Origin: Xylogone sp. PMI_703
Lineage: Eukaryota > Ascomycota > Leotiomycetes
Reading direction: 5' to 3'
Assembly (NCBI GenBank): GCA_021399445.1
Contig: JAJTUQ010000001.1
Span: forward strand, 4,774,001 to 4,838,000
Length of the DNA: 64,000 nucleotides
Shown piece by piece: positions 24,453 through 39,360 of the stretch (position 1 is its first letter; each line of letters starts with the position of its first letter). A program made the position numbers and the translations under genes. Below the pieces are notes generated by a model. The model did no database searches and had not been told where the DNA came from. It saw nothing but the letters and a program-made list of their open reading frames with translations.

Positions 24453-25355
24453 CCTTCGAATTTGCGAATTGGAAAGAGAAATGCTTTTGGGGTTAATATT
24501 ATCTTAGTAGTTAGAGATCAACGTGGTAAGTAGTGTTGGGACTGTGCAAAGTAGGATCGAACTGAGGTCGAAATTGAGAGAAAAACGCTGGGCCAAACAA
24601 ATAGGACTCAAAGCCTCGTGAGCAAATAAAGCAGTCCTTCAAAGCCATAGCTCAATACTGAGTAGACCAAATCTCAGTCCCGTTGCCAAAATTCACCAGC
24701 CGTTGCCTCCCGCAAGACCCGATCTGCCGTAAACCCATGCTGTTGCTATCTCTGCTTATTCGCAACAACTACGTGGATGTGCAGGAGAAACGTTTGTGTA
24801 GCCATCACACAACGGATGCATAAGTCTGATTGCTGAATATTATCCTGCATATCGTCTTCAGCTAAGCCACGTTCACTTGGGAACCTCTTAAATTGGTCAA
24901 TAACCATTGCGGCGCAGAGCCATGTCGGCCCTAGCCTATCACACAATTCCGAGGTGGTTACATTCGTACTCCAACTCTTTCAGCTGGCCTAACCTGGCCT
25001 TGTAAATAGATTGATTGCATCTGTGAGAGCCTCATCATACCCTGCGGCGTTACTTGAGAGTGGGACTCTCAAATAACGGCTGCGAAAGTTGGGCATCAGC
25101 ATCTATTAATATCGAGTAGTTTGCCCCTAAAAGCAATTGGGAATGTCCAAAACTTCTTAATTGTAACGGACGTCGAGGAAAGATTAAAAGATGACTACTG
25201 AGAACCAAACCAATAGTACTAAGCGAAACTCCAAGTTATCCGAAGGTGACAAGCTGTACAACTCAATCCGGTGCCGGTAGCTGACAGCCGTAGACTTCGA
25301 TAGTGGCGAAGGTCCTTATCCACAAGCAATCTCGAGTGATGGCCGCCTGGCATTA
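24453..25355. other. Intergenic between divergent genes
   Basis: Presumed promoters of the CFEM gene and the large membrane-protein gene. No coding or repeat signal recognised. Confidence 0.5.
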
Positions 25356-27044
25356 ATGAGAGCTAGCATGGTGACTATCGTCGCAAGTTGGTTTTCTTTG
25401 GCGGATGCAACATTTTCTATCAAAAGATGCTGCACCCTCGCGGTTCGCGGAGACTTCCTGAAGTACTACGACGAGTCATACCCATGGCAGGTCTGCAACT
25501 TCAACCAAGATATCAACTTCTCGGATAATGTGACCTATCCTTCAATCATGAGACCGATGTCATGGGCCAAAGAATACTGCCGAGGATCCCAGCTAAGCAA
25601 TCTCGACCAGTGGCTCTCACCACTATGCGCTTACATTTCCCCATATATTGGGCTGTTGCTAATATGTCCGGTTGGGGAAGTCCCGAAGTTGAAAGCAGAA
25701 TGGCCTCGATGGGTGACTGTACTCTTAGATTTGATTCGAGGCCCGCTGCAGGAGTATATAAGTATTCTTGGAGATCCTGCCAGTGCTACATTTGGCGCTT
25801 TCCACGAGGTCTGGTCCGATGTTCGAACAATGCAGAGGCTTTCGATCGATGGTGACAGGAAGCTGTCTTGGTTGCAGCGTAGAGCTCTTTGGACCGCAGC
25901 GTTAACTGGTGATATCAAGTTCACTGAGGGGACAACTTGGCTTCCAAGGGTCCTTGAAGCCGCAGAGCTTCTAGAGAACCAGACCTCGGATAAAACACAA
26001 AACAAAAACCATGATATTCAGCCGTATGAGATGGAGATGGAGACAACTCCTTCCGCAACGCTCATTTCGAGACCATCAAATGCTACTAGAGACCTTGATA
26101 AGGCCATTGATATTACTATAGAAGCGCGAGCAAGCTTTGCTGGTGGAGTTTTGATTCCAGTTGTATTAATGCTAGCAGTGACCGCAGCAACATTCTATGA
26201 TGCATATAGCGCTTTAGGTGACAAAGACAAGGCGCTTGCTCTGGCATACTGTGTTTGGTACTCCTGGATCCTGGTAGTGAGTGTTGGAGGGAACTGCTTT
26301 GCTACTTCCATCAACTCCAACCTTGCGAGAAAAGCATTCCGCGAAGTCCTCGATCTTAATGGGGCAGGCAGTGTTGCCTTGAGAGATCGATATGTCAATA
26401 GTCGGAGTTGGGAAGCCTGGGCGGAGCATGCTGATGGAACCAGGTTCGAATGGAAGTCTCATCTCAGGGCTCTGCAATCGAACTGGCGCGTCTGGTCGGG
26501 GTTCTGTCTTGGGCAGTTCCTTGGGTTCTGCTCAGTAGCGTTTGCATTCGCTTGCGGAACCGCCATTGCTTGGACTACGCCAACTGTTGGTCTTGGATGC
26601 AGGTCTTTTAACTTCATCCTCTATACTTGCTTGGCATTTCTGATTGCATATATGCACGTTCTGCGCTCGTGGCTTCGGGTCCGCTCAAAAGCAAGCCGAA
26701 AGTCTGAGGAGAAACCTTCCATGCTGCTAAGGACTGTGGATTTTGTTTACTGGTTCCTCGTCTTTGCTAATTTCCTAGTTCTGGTTCTCGGCACCATTCT
26801 TCATCTAGTCGGTGTCTTCCGTACTTGCTGGTGCGAGCGGCTGACCTGGTCCGATTCCACTCTGATTGAGCTCAATAGCAAGACTGCCCTGGCAGTCGAC
26901 AATGCTCGCAGGTATTGGATCTCGACATCATACGTGGCTTTTGGCTTCGAATGGTTGCTTTGTCTTGTAGCCATTACAGGGAGGAGATACATCGTATTAA
27001 AGATGGAAGAGTGGTCTAAAAGTGCTGAAGATGTGGAGATTTGA
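25356..27044 (+). CDS. Large multi-pass membrane protein, function unknown
   Basis: An intronless frame of 562 residues. The first 20 residues look like a signal sequence (MVTIVASWFSLADATF). They are followed by a Cys-containing segment (IKRCCTLAVRG, WQVCNFNQDINFSDNVTYP) and a helix (YISPYIGLLLICPVGEVP). A long soluble middle region (160-260) precedes at least five to six membrane helices: GGVLIPVVLMLAVTAATFYD, AYCVWYSWILVVSVGGNCF, FLGFCSVAFAFACGTAIAW, FILYTCLAFLIAYMHVL, VYWFLVFANFLVLVLGTILH and YVAFGFEWLLCLVAITG. It resembles an unnamed family of ascomycete membrane hypotheticals. No transporter motif, kinase domain or catalytic signature is visible. The ATG at 25356 is the first in frame and directly precedes the signal-like segment. 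Strong hydrophobic periodicity over the whole frame supports a real gene. Confidence 0.8.
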   Translation: MRASMVTIVASWFSLADATFSIKRCCTLAVRGDFLKYYDESYPWQVCNFNQDINFSDNVTYPSIMRPMSWAKEYCRGSQLSNLDQWLSPLCAYISPYIGLLLICPVGEVPKLKAEWPRWVTVLLDLIRGPLQEYISILGDPASATFGAFHEVWSDVRTMQRLSIDGDRKLSWLQRRALWTAALTGDIKFTEGTTWLPRVLEAAELLENQTSDKTQNKNHDIQPYEMEMETTPSATLISRPSNATRDLDKAIDITIEARASFAGGVLIPVVLMLAVTAATFYDAYSALGDKDKALALAYCVWYSWILVVSVGGNCFATSINSNLARKAFREVLDLNGAGSVALRDRYVNSRSWEAWAEHADGTRFEWKSHLRALQSNWRVWSGFCLGQFLGFCSVAFAFACGTAIAWTTPTVGLGCRSFNFILYTCLAFLIAYMHVLRSWLRVRSKASRKSEEKPSMLLRTVDFVYWFLVFANFLVLVLGTILHLVGVFRTCWCERLTWSDSTLIELNSKTALAVDNARRYWISTSYVAFGFEWLLCLVAITGRRYIVLKMEEWSKSAEDVEI

Positions 27045-27597
27045 AGAAAAATTCAGGCCTGACATCCAGAATGCCCTTATAAAATCACTATTCCTAGCTT
27101 GAGGGTGCTCATAGTCTGTAAGGCAAATGTCTTTCGACCTCAGTTATGATTAAAGTATACAACAATGGAAAAGTAGGGTTAGTCATTCGAGAAATGGTTT
27201 GGTAAAGTTGACACAGCGGAGTCGTCATTTGAAATTAGCCCGCCAGCCTCTCGGGGAGGAGTTCTCACTTAAGAATCCGGGTGGTCCTGCCCTAAAATGG
27301 GTTGGGGAGGGGGCTGTATTGCACTCTATGCGATATGACTGGTAGACAAGTAGTCCTTATCATTAGTCCACTTTGCCGGGAGATTTCCTGAAATGCGCTG
27401 TGATTTCACAAATTCTTAATGATAAATTCTAAAGACTCTATAAAGCTATAACTCGACGACTATAATAGCTAATATAATACAAACCTATCCCAATTTCACG
27501 TATACTTATTAAATAATTTAGATTCGGACTTGAAATGGTAAAGTTAGAAATGTTTTACTGTTTTATATGATTACTACAATTAGCGTCCGATAAGGCC

Positions 27598-27611
27598 CTA
27601 CAGGCCTGTAG
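27598..27611. repeat. Perfect 14-bp palindrome
   Basis: CTACAGGCCTGTAG is its own reverse complement. It lies at the start of the GC-richer patch in an otherwise AT-rich spacer. Confidence 0.7.
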
Positions 27612-27684
27612 AGCGTTCTAGCTGGCGCTACGGGCTCAGGCGCTACACCTTCAGGACCAAAGCCAACGGCCATAGGTCATTGAT

Positions 27685-27717
27685 AGCCTGTAACTGCTGT
27701 ATAGTACAGCCTGTAAC
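27685..27717. repeat. Direct repeat AGCCTGTAAC x2 flanking an inverted repeat
   Basis: AGCCTGTAAC occurs at 27685-27694 and 27708-27717. The spacer contains GCTGTA..TACAGC, a 6-bp inverted repeat around TAG. This might be a decayed repeat or a binding-site cluster. Confidence 0.5.
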
Positions 27718-28522
27718 CACTATACCGTTAGGGGCGTAAGTAGCCGATAACGTACAGCTAATCGACGGTAAAGTTACAGGGGCTTACGGCTATAAGCCCT
27801 CTGACATGTACAGTGTAATATAGGGAAAACAATAATTAGAAGCTCAACCGTTTCGCTCTAAGATAAACAATAATATACAGATTATTATACGATAAAAGCG
27901 GACATTAAAAGTGTGCAACTTTGTATAGAAATAGCCGTTGTAACTAAGCCCAGGTCAAGGTCAAATCACTTTCTCTACGACTCACTACTGCAATATTAGA
28001 ATATCCAACTCTGAAAAACTATAATGATGGACCAAATTTGAAAAAGTTTGTGGGTTACAGAAAATTTAGGGTCTGTATTTTCTTTGTGCCCAATATTGGT
28101 CGTCCTCCCCTGCTGCTAAGTGAGCACTGTGCTGTATGTACCCACTACACGCAGTAGGTTAAGCCAGCGGAGCAACGGGCTCACCCGCTGTCAGGGGTTG
28201 CGTCTCGGGAACTAAAGCTAGACAGGCTACCCGGTTTCATTCTAGCAAAAGCAAAGGCTACATCTTACTGTTAAAGGAAGAAGCATTAAATCTATATCCA
28301 TCTAGCGATCGTTTTGTTCAGTTTGTTTCTAATAAAAGATGAGTTTGTAGGATTCGGAGATCCATGCTGAATTTGGTTAGATCGAGGTGCAGACAGCTAG
28401 CCACACCCACCCTCTTATGTGTAATCATGAGGCTGAATCCTCACCTCCTCTTCTTGCTTTCTTTTTTATCCTCGACAACGTGAACCGTGGCTTGCCCCTA
28501 TTAGTGCTTCTAGGCGTTGAAG

Positions 28523-31500
28523 ATGGCCACCATTTCCGTTGATTCGCTGTTGCTTTCCGAGCCTGAGAGTGCAGCTCGAGGCGTTGACGCGCCTACGATA
28601 CGTTCAGCGAGTTCACGCTTTTCAGATCACCCAGGGCCTCGCCCACAGAGCCCTATGCGTAATTCCCTTGACTATGGTGAAGAATTCTCATGGATGAAAG
28701 ATCTCGATCTAGACGGTAATTCTGGCTTATTATGGTCCATATAATTAATCACGGTCCAACTGAATCGCGGCTAATCTTCTGGACTCCTAACACAGAGACT
28801 TATTTTGTTCCTTATGACTGGGAGAATACAGCACGATCGACCGACTTTGGTATCAATGGTGTGACAGCATCTCTAACTGATTGGCATGAACTTCTTCAAA
28901 TTTCGGCGCCCGATCCTAATTGTGGTCTCGTCCGCGTTCGTGGTGGCTTCCCGGACAATCCAGATGCGCTGCTCGCAAGAGTACAGCATAGAGATCATAC
29001 TGGGGGGAAGGGAACTTTTGGTTTCCAAATGCTGCCGGACTCTGACCTTGAATTTGGTAATGTCTATGGGCAGGGGCTGGTAAATTCTCGCTGGCCTTAC
29101 ATGAGATATTCTCTAGATAAACGAGAAATGGAGGGAGTGGCCAAGGACAAGAACGATGAGCTTCAGGATGCATCCTATGAAACTCTGTGCTTTGTTAAGA
29201 ATAGCACGATGTACCAAGTGGTGCGAATCTTTCCTGGAGATCCTCGCGATGATATCAGAGACGATAGTTCTTCTACTGACAGCTTTATGCTCGTCCCCGA
29301 GGAGGACCCTATACTAGAGGAGCTTCCGCAAGGGCAACAGGGTCCGAGTATTATAAAGGAACCTGTTCTGGAGGTAAGTGACGAGGGTTTGCCGAAAAAG
29401 CAACAAAGGTCAGAAGACCACAAGGATCAAATATACATCAAGGTTCCCTCTGCTGTTCCAACGACACCATCCGTAAGATCATCCCGTGCTTCCGGCCGCC
29501 CTTACCGTCGCCAGAGAAGAGTAGTCTTCCAGGTTGGAGGGCTGCTCCGTTTTGACTGCCCGTGCTTTGGTGAATTTGATCCTCCGACACCAGATTCTTA
29601 CTCAGTGCACTTTCAGAACGATTGGGTTGCATGTAGAAGTTCCGAATATGATTGCACTCTTTATATACAAGTATTTGAAGTTGGCGGTGAGCCACTTAAT
29701 GCTGTCGACCGTCCAGGACACGAAGTGAATAACACTACTGCTAAGTACGAGGTAGTGCTTGAGGAATCAAAAGCCAAAGTTCTAATTATAGCTTTCACCC
29801 TGATACAACAAGACAAGGAGTTCGTTAAGCCAATACAAAGTTACCCGTCTTCATCCATGGTGTCAAGTTACCTCGGCCTAAGGGATGATGATGAAGGGGC
29901 CACCAACCGCATATGGTCAGTACCGTGGCATGGAGCAGATGAACAGGACATGATAGAGAGAAGAGCAATCACTACATGTGTGGAAAGAATTTTATGTGTT
30001 TCATCGGTTCCTACAACTACGTTATTTGGACGTCGATACGCAAGCTACAGAATTCAACAGCGAATAGAGCCTGGTGACGGACCGAATACCCAGAACACCC
30101 ACCAAGAGGTGGCCAGTATGCTTCAGATTCCCGAGCTATCCAAACCGGATTCTCCCTTCGTGCCACATGACATAGATATTCGATCTGACCCTATTACTAA
30201 TCCTGCTATCGATGACACGGCCAAGTTGATGCAGGTTGTTAGTTCCGATATGTCTAGAACCGCCCTGATCCAGAATCAATTTACGCAACAGGCAGACTTG
30301 AAATCGGTCTTGTAGGTTTCCCTCATTTTGTTCACCACATATACTGATACAATTATAGCTGGCAGGTTCGCTTGCTCGTCAAAGTGTATAACTTCTTTGG
30401 GCTTCTTGAACAAAGGTATCCCTCAGAAGGTATTACTAGTGAAAAGAAGGCAGAAAGCTTCTTTGGCGAGGAAAAACATCACTTGCCTCGGAACTATGAG
30501 TCGTATCGTTCTAGGATTCGACAAACAATTCATTCTATCTGTGTTTGGATCATGCATGTCGAATTCAACCGGAACCGCAGCATGGTCCCAAGTGCATCTG
30601 GAACTAGTCCGCTTTCGGGCCATGATGATTATGACGAGGATAACCCTCCTGATCAATTTGATGCATGCTATCAAATAATGGCTATCTGGTACATCATGCA
30701 CTACTGTCAGGATGTTTTTGATTCAGAAGTTCAGAAGTTAAAGGACACGATGAGGGGGAGTGACCTCGTCGATATCTCCGATACTATCCAAAACAAAAGA
30801 GATTCCGGCCTCAAACTTAGTTTGCTGCAATGGTATCGGCGTAGCTGCATTCTACGTGTTCGTACCTACCTCGGACTTGAAGTCTCACACATGTCCAATC
30901 TTCCCGACCCTGCGAAAAGAGCAGTCAGGCTTTCTGCGAAGACTAGGTCCGAAGAATGGGACACCTATTCTCCTGAGGATGAGCTGGAGGATCGCCTTGC
31001 CCTGTTAGCGGCGGAAATATTTCCAAGAGAAGGGCACTTATATGTAAGAGAAGCTGATATCGTCGTCAAAGAAGCGACGAAGAGGATCTCACAGCGGACG
31101 AAGACTACTACTTTCAATGCTGGGACCAAGAAGTTGAAATACGGCCGCATACGTGCTTGTTCGCCATGGGAACTTGTATGTCTAAATCATCATAATCTTC
31201 TTTGTTCTACGTTACATCAGCAGGAGGAGGTCGACGTCAAGGCCTTAAAAGATGACTGCTTCGAGTTTCTCGCCTCAGATTATACCTTTCTACCATCGTG
31301 GGACACGAGTAAACGGGACATGTTACGCCAGTGGTGGGATTACGATGTATCGAGTATTGTTTGCGCTACTCTCCTGGATTTGAAAACTAAAAGTAAGTTC
31401 ACAAGATAAAACTATCTTCCTACAAGGGGTTGTTGCATATTAAAACCAAACAGCGTTCGAGGCAGCTTTAGAGCCGTTACCGCAAAGACGAGCATCAGTG

Positions 31501-34115
31501 ATATCTAGATTTCCCGGACAGACTAGCCAAAGACGCTATCAGAGTCCTGTTACTGATAGCCGTGGTCAGATAGAGTACGCAGAGTTCGATAGATTATATG
31601 AGATGCTTGAGAAGCAGATGACAATCCAGAAAAATTTACTTGAAATGCTTCAAAAGAGGGAGCCTGCGGAGCTTTCGTCAAAATTTGACTGGACTGGAGT
31701 GAAACCAGTATGGGGCGAATATCTTCACCCCCGTACATGGGTTCAATCTTTGGATGATACACCTGAGAAATTTCGTGAAGTACAACTCGCAAAGGTTCAG
31801 CTTCGAAGTGAAGTCAAGAAGTATCTACGGCGAAGAAATGGTAACAAAGAGGTTGCTCCGGAGAACTGGTCTATCAGTACGATTGCTACTCAAATTCCGG
31901 TTGAGAATGTGCTATACTTGAGCTTTTTCGACTTGACCCTTGATTCTTCAAGCACTTTTTACATAAAAGTCAAAGGTGGCCGTGCTAATCCGCTTCCTAT
32001 TCCTTTTGTCTTTACAGGTAAAGATGATCAGCTCACAAATATTTTTACTGAGGCGCAAAGGATTGAATCGACGGAGCGCAACGACTCCAATCAAAGCCCC
32101 AGTCTCTGGTCTCATTACCTTGATGATAAGGTTATGAACTACCCATACTTAGATAAGCTCCATCCGAGAGCGGTGGATATTCTAGGAGATTCCGATATCA
32201 GGACATTACTGCTCAAGCAGTTTCATTCTAGTATCTATCAGGTATTAGACGATAGTGTAAGAATAAGCATTGCTCCGTCGTTTTCATAACTGACTGATTG
32301 TTTCTAGATGGTTGACCAAGATGTCAGGCACCGTATATTGTAAGCAGCATCCTTACTACCAGTTTCTGTCTTCTAACACAGCAGTAGGTTTGTTCAAAGA
32401 TGTTCTCCAAAACTCATTGAAGCGTTAATATACATATGGCATACGGATGCATTGGATACAATCGATAATTATTTCACACCATCTTCTCAATTTACAAATG
32501 GGATAGGAAATTCTTGGATTACTACAATTACCATCTCCCACTGGAGACTAGAAGACACCAGTATTGGCAAGCTATACGATGAAAAAAGAGAAAATCCACT
32601 TATAATCACCACGGGAGAGAAAAATATTCCAGGCGCAGGCAAGCATGAAGCAGTAGGTAGGATCAAATTTGAAGAAACCGCTTCCTCACTTGTTATTACC
32701 GGAGATAAACGTGGTATATTCTGGACTTGTCTACTGATGTCTTCAACCATGGACGAAGATGCGATGCCGGAACATGCTCAAGAAATTTCAGATGCACTTA
32801 CCCTTTTCATTAACCAACAGTCGAGTGGAAGGTGCCTTGCCTTTCTCATCTTGCTAGGGCATTTGTGCGTGCGGATTGCACGAGAATATGATCGTATTAT
32901 CGATAAATTAATGTCAGGGCTTAATCTTGGGGTAAGGATACAAAATTTACTCTCCATTTATGTTCCTGAGCGGCGCGCTGATGTACTTTATGTACTGTAG
33001 GATAAGGTACTCATGATGGGATTTGATTGGGAGGAGCGTGATCTAGCTGTATATAAACTACGGATGATGATCTTATGTCTTGAAGCACTTCGAGTGTTTG
33101 ATGACCGCCTATCTTCATCGCTGTCGAAGATTAAGGAAGCTAGAGAGACGATGGTGCGAGAAATTGACAAGATAAAACAGGTGCGTAGGCCCACTTTCTA
33201 ACTATGGTTTAAATTGCTCATATTTTCTTTGGTAAGATATCTGCTTACACTGATAAATAAATTAGGAACTTGGAAGACATCATGAGGAATTAGATCAAGG
33301 TTACAGGAATATCCTGGAAGAGTTCGACAAGCGACATGGAAACCTCTCCATTATGCACTTGAAAATCCAGCAGAAAATCGAACAGATATCTCGGTTACGA
33401 GACGGGGTAGGTTTTTCATATGCTAGATATGAGGCAATGGATTGATTCACTCAAACTAACATCAAACTAGATATCATCTGTTACGAACGTAGAAGATAGT
33501 CGAGCGGCTATCAAACAGAATAACAACATTAGAGTCCTCACTTACATCACCATCGCTTACCTTCCACTAGCCTACGTTGCCGCACTGTTCTCTCTCAGTG
33601 TTGATATTCTTCCTGGGAATTTTGGTAGTGGTGCTTATGTATGGATGACTCTTTGCTTCGTGGCTGCGACGTTTGTAGCTGCCTTCAGTATTGAACCTGT
33701 CCAAGCACAATGGTCACTGTATCAAAAGAATCGTGTTGTAAAACAAGATAAGGATGCAATCGAGGCTACGGAGATGACGGATAAAGAAAGAGAGCAAAAT
33801 GAGAAGAGAGAGCAAGCTGAGAAGAATAAAAGGGCGAATCAGAGAAGAGACAAGCGAGGAAAGGGAGAGCCAGAAAAAGACAAAAACAGCAATAATAAAA
33901 GCAAGGAAGAATCCGCAAACCAAAAGAAATCAATCTGGGAAGGGCTGAGAAAACGAGAAAAGCAAAAGATCGCAGACGAGGAGGCCGAAGTTGGTGAAAA
34001 GAACAATAGCTCAGTGATGTCTCCTAAGAGGATAATCCCGATTCTGCGCCTTGGCAGCAGCAGGACGGATAACAATAAGGACATCTCGATCGTGACGGAA
34101 TCGATGATTCGATGA
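28523..34115 (+). CDS. Very large protein with C-terminal CorA-like membrane module
   Basis: A nine-exon model: 28523-28715, 28796-30311, 30359-31392, 31454-32241, 32308-32339, 32382-32931, 33001-33180, 33266-33406, 33471-34115. All introns are GT..AG and 42-85 nt, and all phases agree, giving about 1,692 residues. The N-terminal 1,400 residues are soluble and mostly unfamiliar, with conserved-looking stretches (ITDW-type NGVTASLTDWHELLQIS, VRGGFPDNPDALLARVQ, GQGLVNSRWPYMRYSL). Exon 4 includes YLHPRTWVQSLDDTPEKFRE. Exons 6-8 are helical (LALFINQQSSGR-like, EALRVFDDRLSSSLSK, ELDQGYRNILEEFDKRHGN). Exon 9 has two helices, VLTYITIAYLPLAYVAALFS and YVWMTLCFVAATFVAAFSI (about 1500-1550), the arrangement of fungal CorA-like proteins. 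Between them the loop lacks the GMN selectivity motif, so Mg2+ transport should not be assumed. The tail is very Lys/Glu-rich. The exon 1-2 junction is the weakest point. Confidence 0.75.
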
Positions 34116-34482
34116 GTGATGAGTATGAAGGGCGTGATTGACGAATGTACATATCATATAAGTGTCCAATCATAATCTATAAATATATCTAATGTGTAGA
34201 TATTCTTCCAAATTACTAATTGATATTTTACACGATAAAATCCGACTGTCCGAAGAATCTTTTAAGTCCGATGAGCTTGTTGCCTCACTTGTACAGTAAT
34301 GCGGAGAAACCTTCATTCCTTTCCACTTTCGGCTGAGGGACTGCTTATTATTATTCTAGCAACGATCTGGGAATAAACACTTCTTGTTAGTTATTATTGT
34401 CTTTCTGGGCGGTCAAGTAATCACAGTTCATAGTTAATAGTGATAGACTTCGTATTAGACAGCAACTCAATTTCTCTGCACA
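34116..34482. other. Intergenic
   Basis: AT-rich spacer between two plus-strand genes; presumed SDR promoter. Nothing else recognised. Confidence 0.5.
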
Positions 34483-35223
34483 ATGGCACGCTTTTTCGTC
34501 ACCGGCTCCTCTGATGGGCTAGGTTCACTCACAGCGCAAAAGCTCATTGCAGGAGGTCATCAAGTCGTCCTTCATGCTCGGAACGCCCAACGAGCCAAAG
34601 ATGCCGAGGCGGCGTGTCCAGGCTCCCAGGCTGTTCTGATCGCCGATCTCTCATCAATTGAAGAGACGAAACAGCTTGCTGCTGAGGCAAATAAGTTGGG
34701 TCCCTTCGACGCAGTCGTCCACAATGCTGGAGTCATGGGGAATAGTACCAAGGGCAAATCCGGATTACCAAGCATATTTGCTGTGAATACGCTCGCGCCA
34801 TATATTCTAACATGTCTAATGGACAAGCCTAAACGATTAGCGTTCATCTCGTCGAATATGCACCGTGGTGGGAGTGCGAAGCTGGATGACCTGATGATGA
34901 CGACGTACAGCGATAGCAAGTTACATGATATCATGCTTGCAAATGCGTTTGCGAGACGATGGCCGGACGTAGAGTCTAACTCAGCGGATCCGGGATGGGT
35001 GCCCACTAAAATGGGTGGTCGGGGAGCTACTGGGGATATCAACCTAGCTGTCGATACGTTTGTGATGTTGGCTTTGGGAGAGGGCGCTGCGAAGGGACAG
35101 ACGGGAAAGTATTTTGTGGGCTTGAAGGAAAATCAAGTCATCAAAGATGCGAATGACGTTGGCTTACAGGATCGGTTATTAAAGGAGTTGGCAAAGATTA
35201 GTGGAGTTGAGGTTCCTAAATAG
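34483..35223 (+). CDS. Short-chain dehydrogenase/reductase (SDR)
   Basis: An intronless gene of 246 residues. The Rossmann nucleotide-binding motif TGSSDGLGS (TGxxxGxG) is at residues 7-15. HARNAQRAKDAEAACPG contains a basic residue after beta-2, which suggests NADP(H) preference. ADLSS and VVHNAGVMG (NNAG-type) follow. The catalytic Ser is in RLAFISSNMHRGG and the Tyr/Lys pair is YSDSK (YxxxK). DPGWVPTKMGG is the usual PG segment after the active site. It would be a cytosolic NAD(P)H-dependent oxidoreductase; the substrate cannot be read from sequence. Length fits the classical SDR family. It lies 2 kb upstream of an ene-reductase gene in the same orientation, but the wide gap argues against tight coupling. 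Confidence 0.93.
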   Translation: MARFFVTGSSDGLGSLTAQKLIAGGHQVVLHARNAQRAKDAEAACPGSQAVLIADLSSIEETKQLAAEANKLGPFDAVVHNAGVMGNSTKGKSGLPSIFAVNTLAPYILTCLMDKPKRLAFISSNMHRGGSAKLDDLMMTTYSDSKLHDIMLANAFARRWPDVESNSADPGWVPTKMGGRGATGDINLAVDTFVMLALGEGAAKGQTGKYFVGLKENQVIKDANDVGLQDRLLKELAKISGVEVPK

Positions 35224-38489
<3,266 letters not shown>

Positions 38490-39360
38490 GCCCTAATTAG
38501 ATTTATGTTAGACTGATCTAGAGCGCGTCGTTGGATAGATTAATTATGATACGGATAAGGAGTACATACAAAACTAGTGATTATAAGAACGATTGAATAG
38601 ATCCTTCTGCAAACTAAAACTTTTCTGCACATGCTTCAAAAGGGTTATTCTTTTACTAAAAATCACCGGAATGTGACGTAAAGTATCTCACAATACCAGT
38701 CACAGCCTCGAATACACCGGTAAAACCGTTGGATCCCTCTGTCAAGGGCACGACAGTTATACAAAAAAGATGCCTCCATAGTGTGAGAGTAATTGTTAGC
38801 GATGGAAATCTTAGCTGGAGGAGAGAAGACAGTCATGGTATGAGAACCGAATAGATTCATCTCATCGTATATAGCTAGGAGGGTGTGTTCAATTCAACCG
38901 ATTTACAGTATACCTGCATTCATAGGTTACATAAGCTATCTATTGCGAACTCCTTGATCCCTTTATCTTCGTCTACCGTGAAATACCTCAGTGGACACTT
39001 GAGCCCTTAGCTGGAACGTAACACACGGCATGCTCTGGAACTGGGAGACACTGAAGTTCTCGAGTCAAAGGTTGTCTCTGGGCTACTGCAAAGAGCACCA
39101 TTCGGCCATGCGTTCTAACCGCGCTAACTACCGCAGGCTTGTTGCAACTGTGAACGGAGTATGACAGCTTGGCTCTATTATGAAGTGGGGTGTGTATATA
39201 TACGCCCCAGTAACGCATATACTGTGTGCCCTTCATAGCTGATATCACAACGGGGCTAATAGCTGGTGCCATCAAGGGATCTGAAGAACAAGATTTGTTC
39301 TTTGAGAGGCGAACGGTATTTGTCCTTCCGTGCTGGGTCGTATGATGTATTAAGGTCAAC
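38490..39360. other. Intergenic between convergent loci
   Basis: Holds the 3' flanks of the ene-reductase gene and of the broken Zn2Cys6 gene. No independent gene supported. Confidence 0.5.

Larger units (their letters stand above)
27045..28522. other. Intergenic with mixed-composition, repeat-like block
   Basis: About 1.5 kb. AT-rich flanks surround a more GC-rich patch at roughly 27590-27810 that holds a perfect 14-bp palindrome and a direct repeat (entered separately). A second GC-richer patch at 28090-28240 has no coding sense in any frame. The pattern is compatible with the remains of a repeat element, without proof. Confidence 0.4.
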
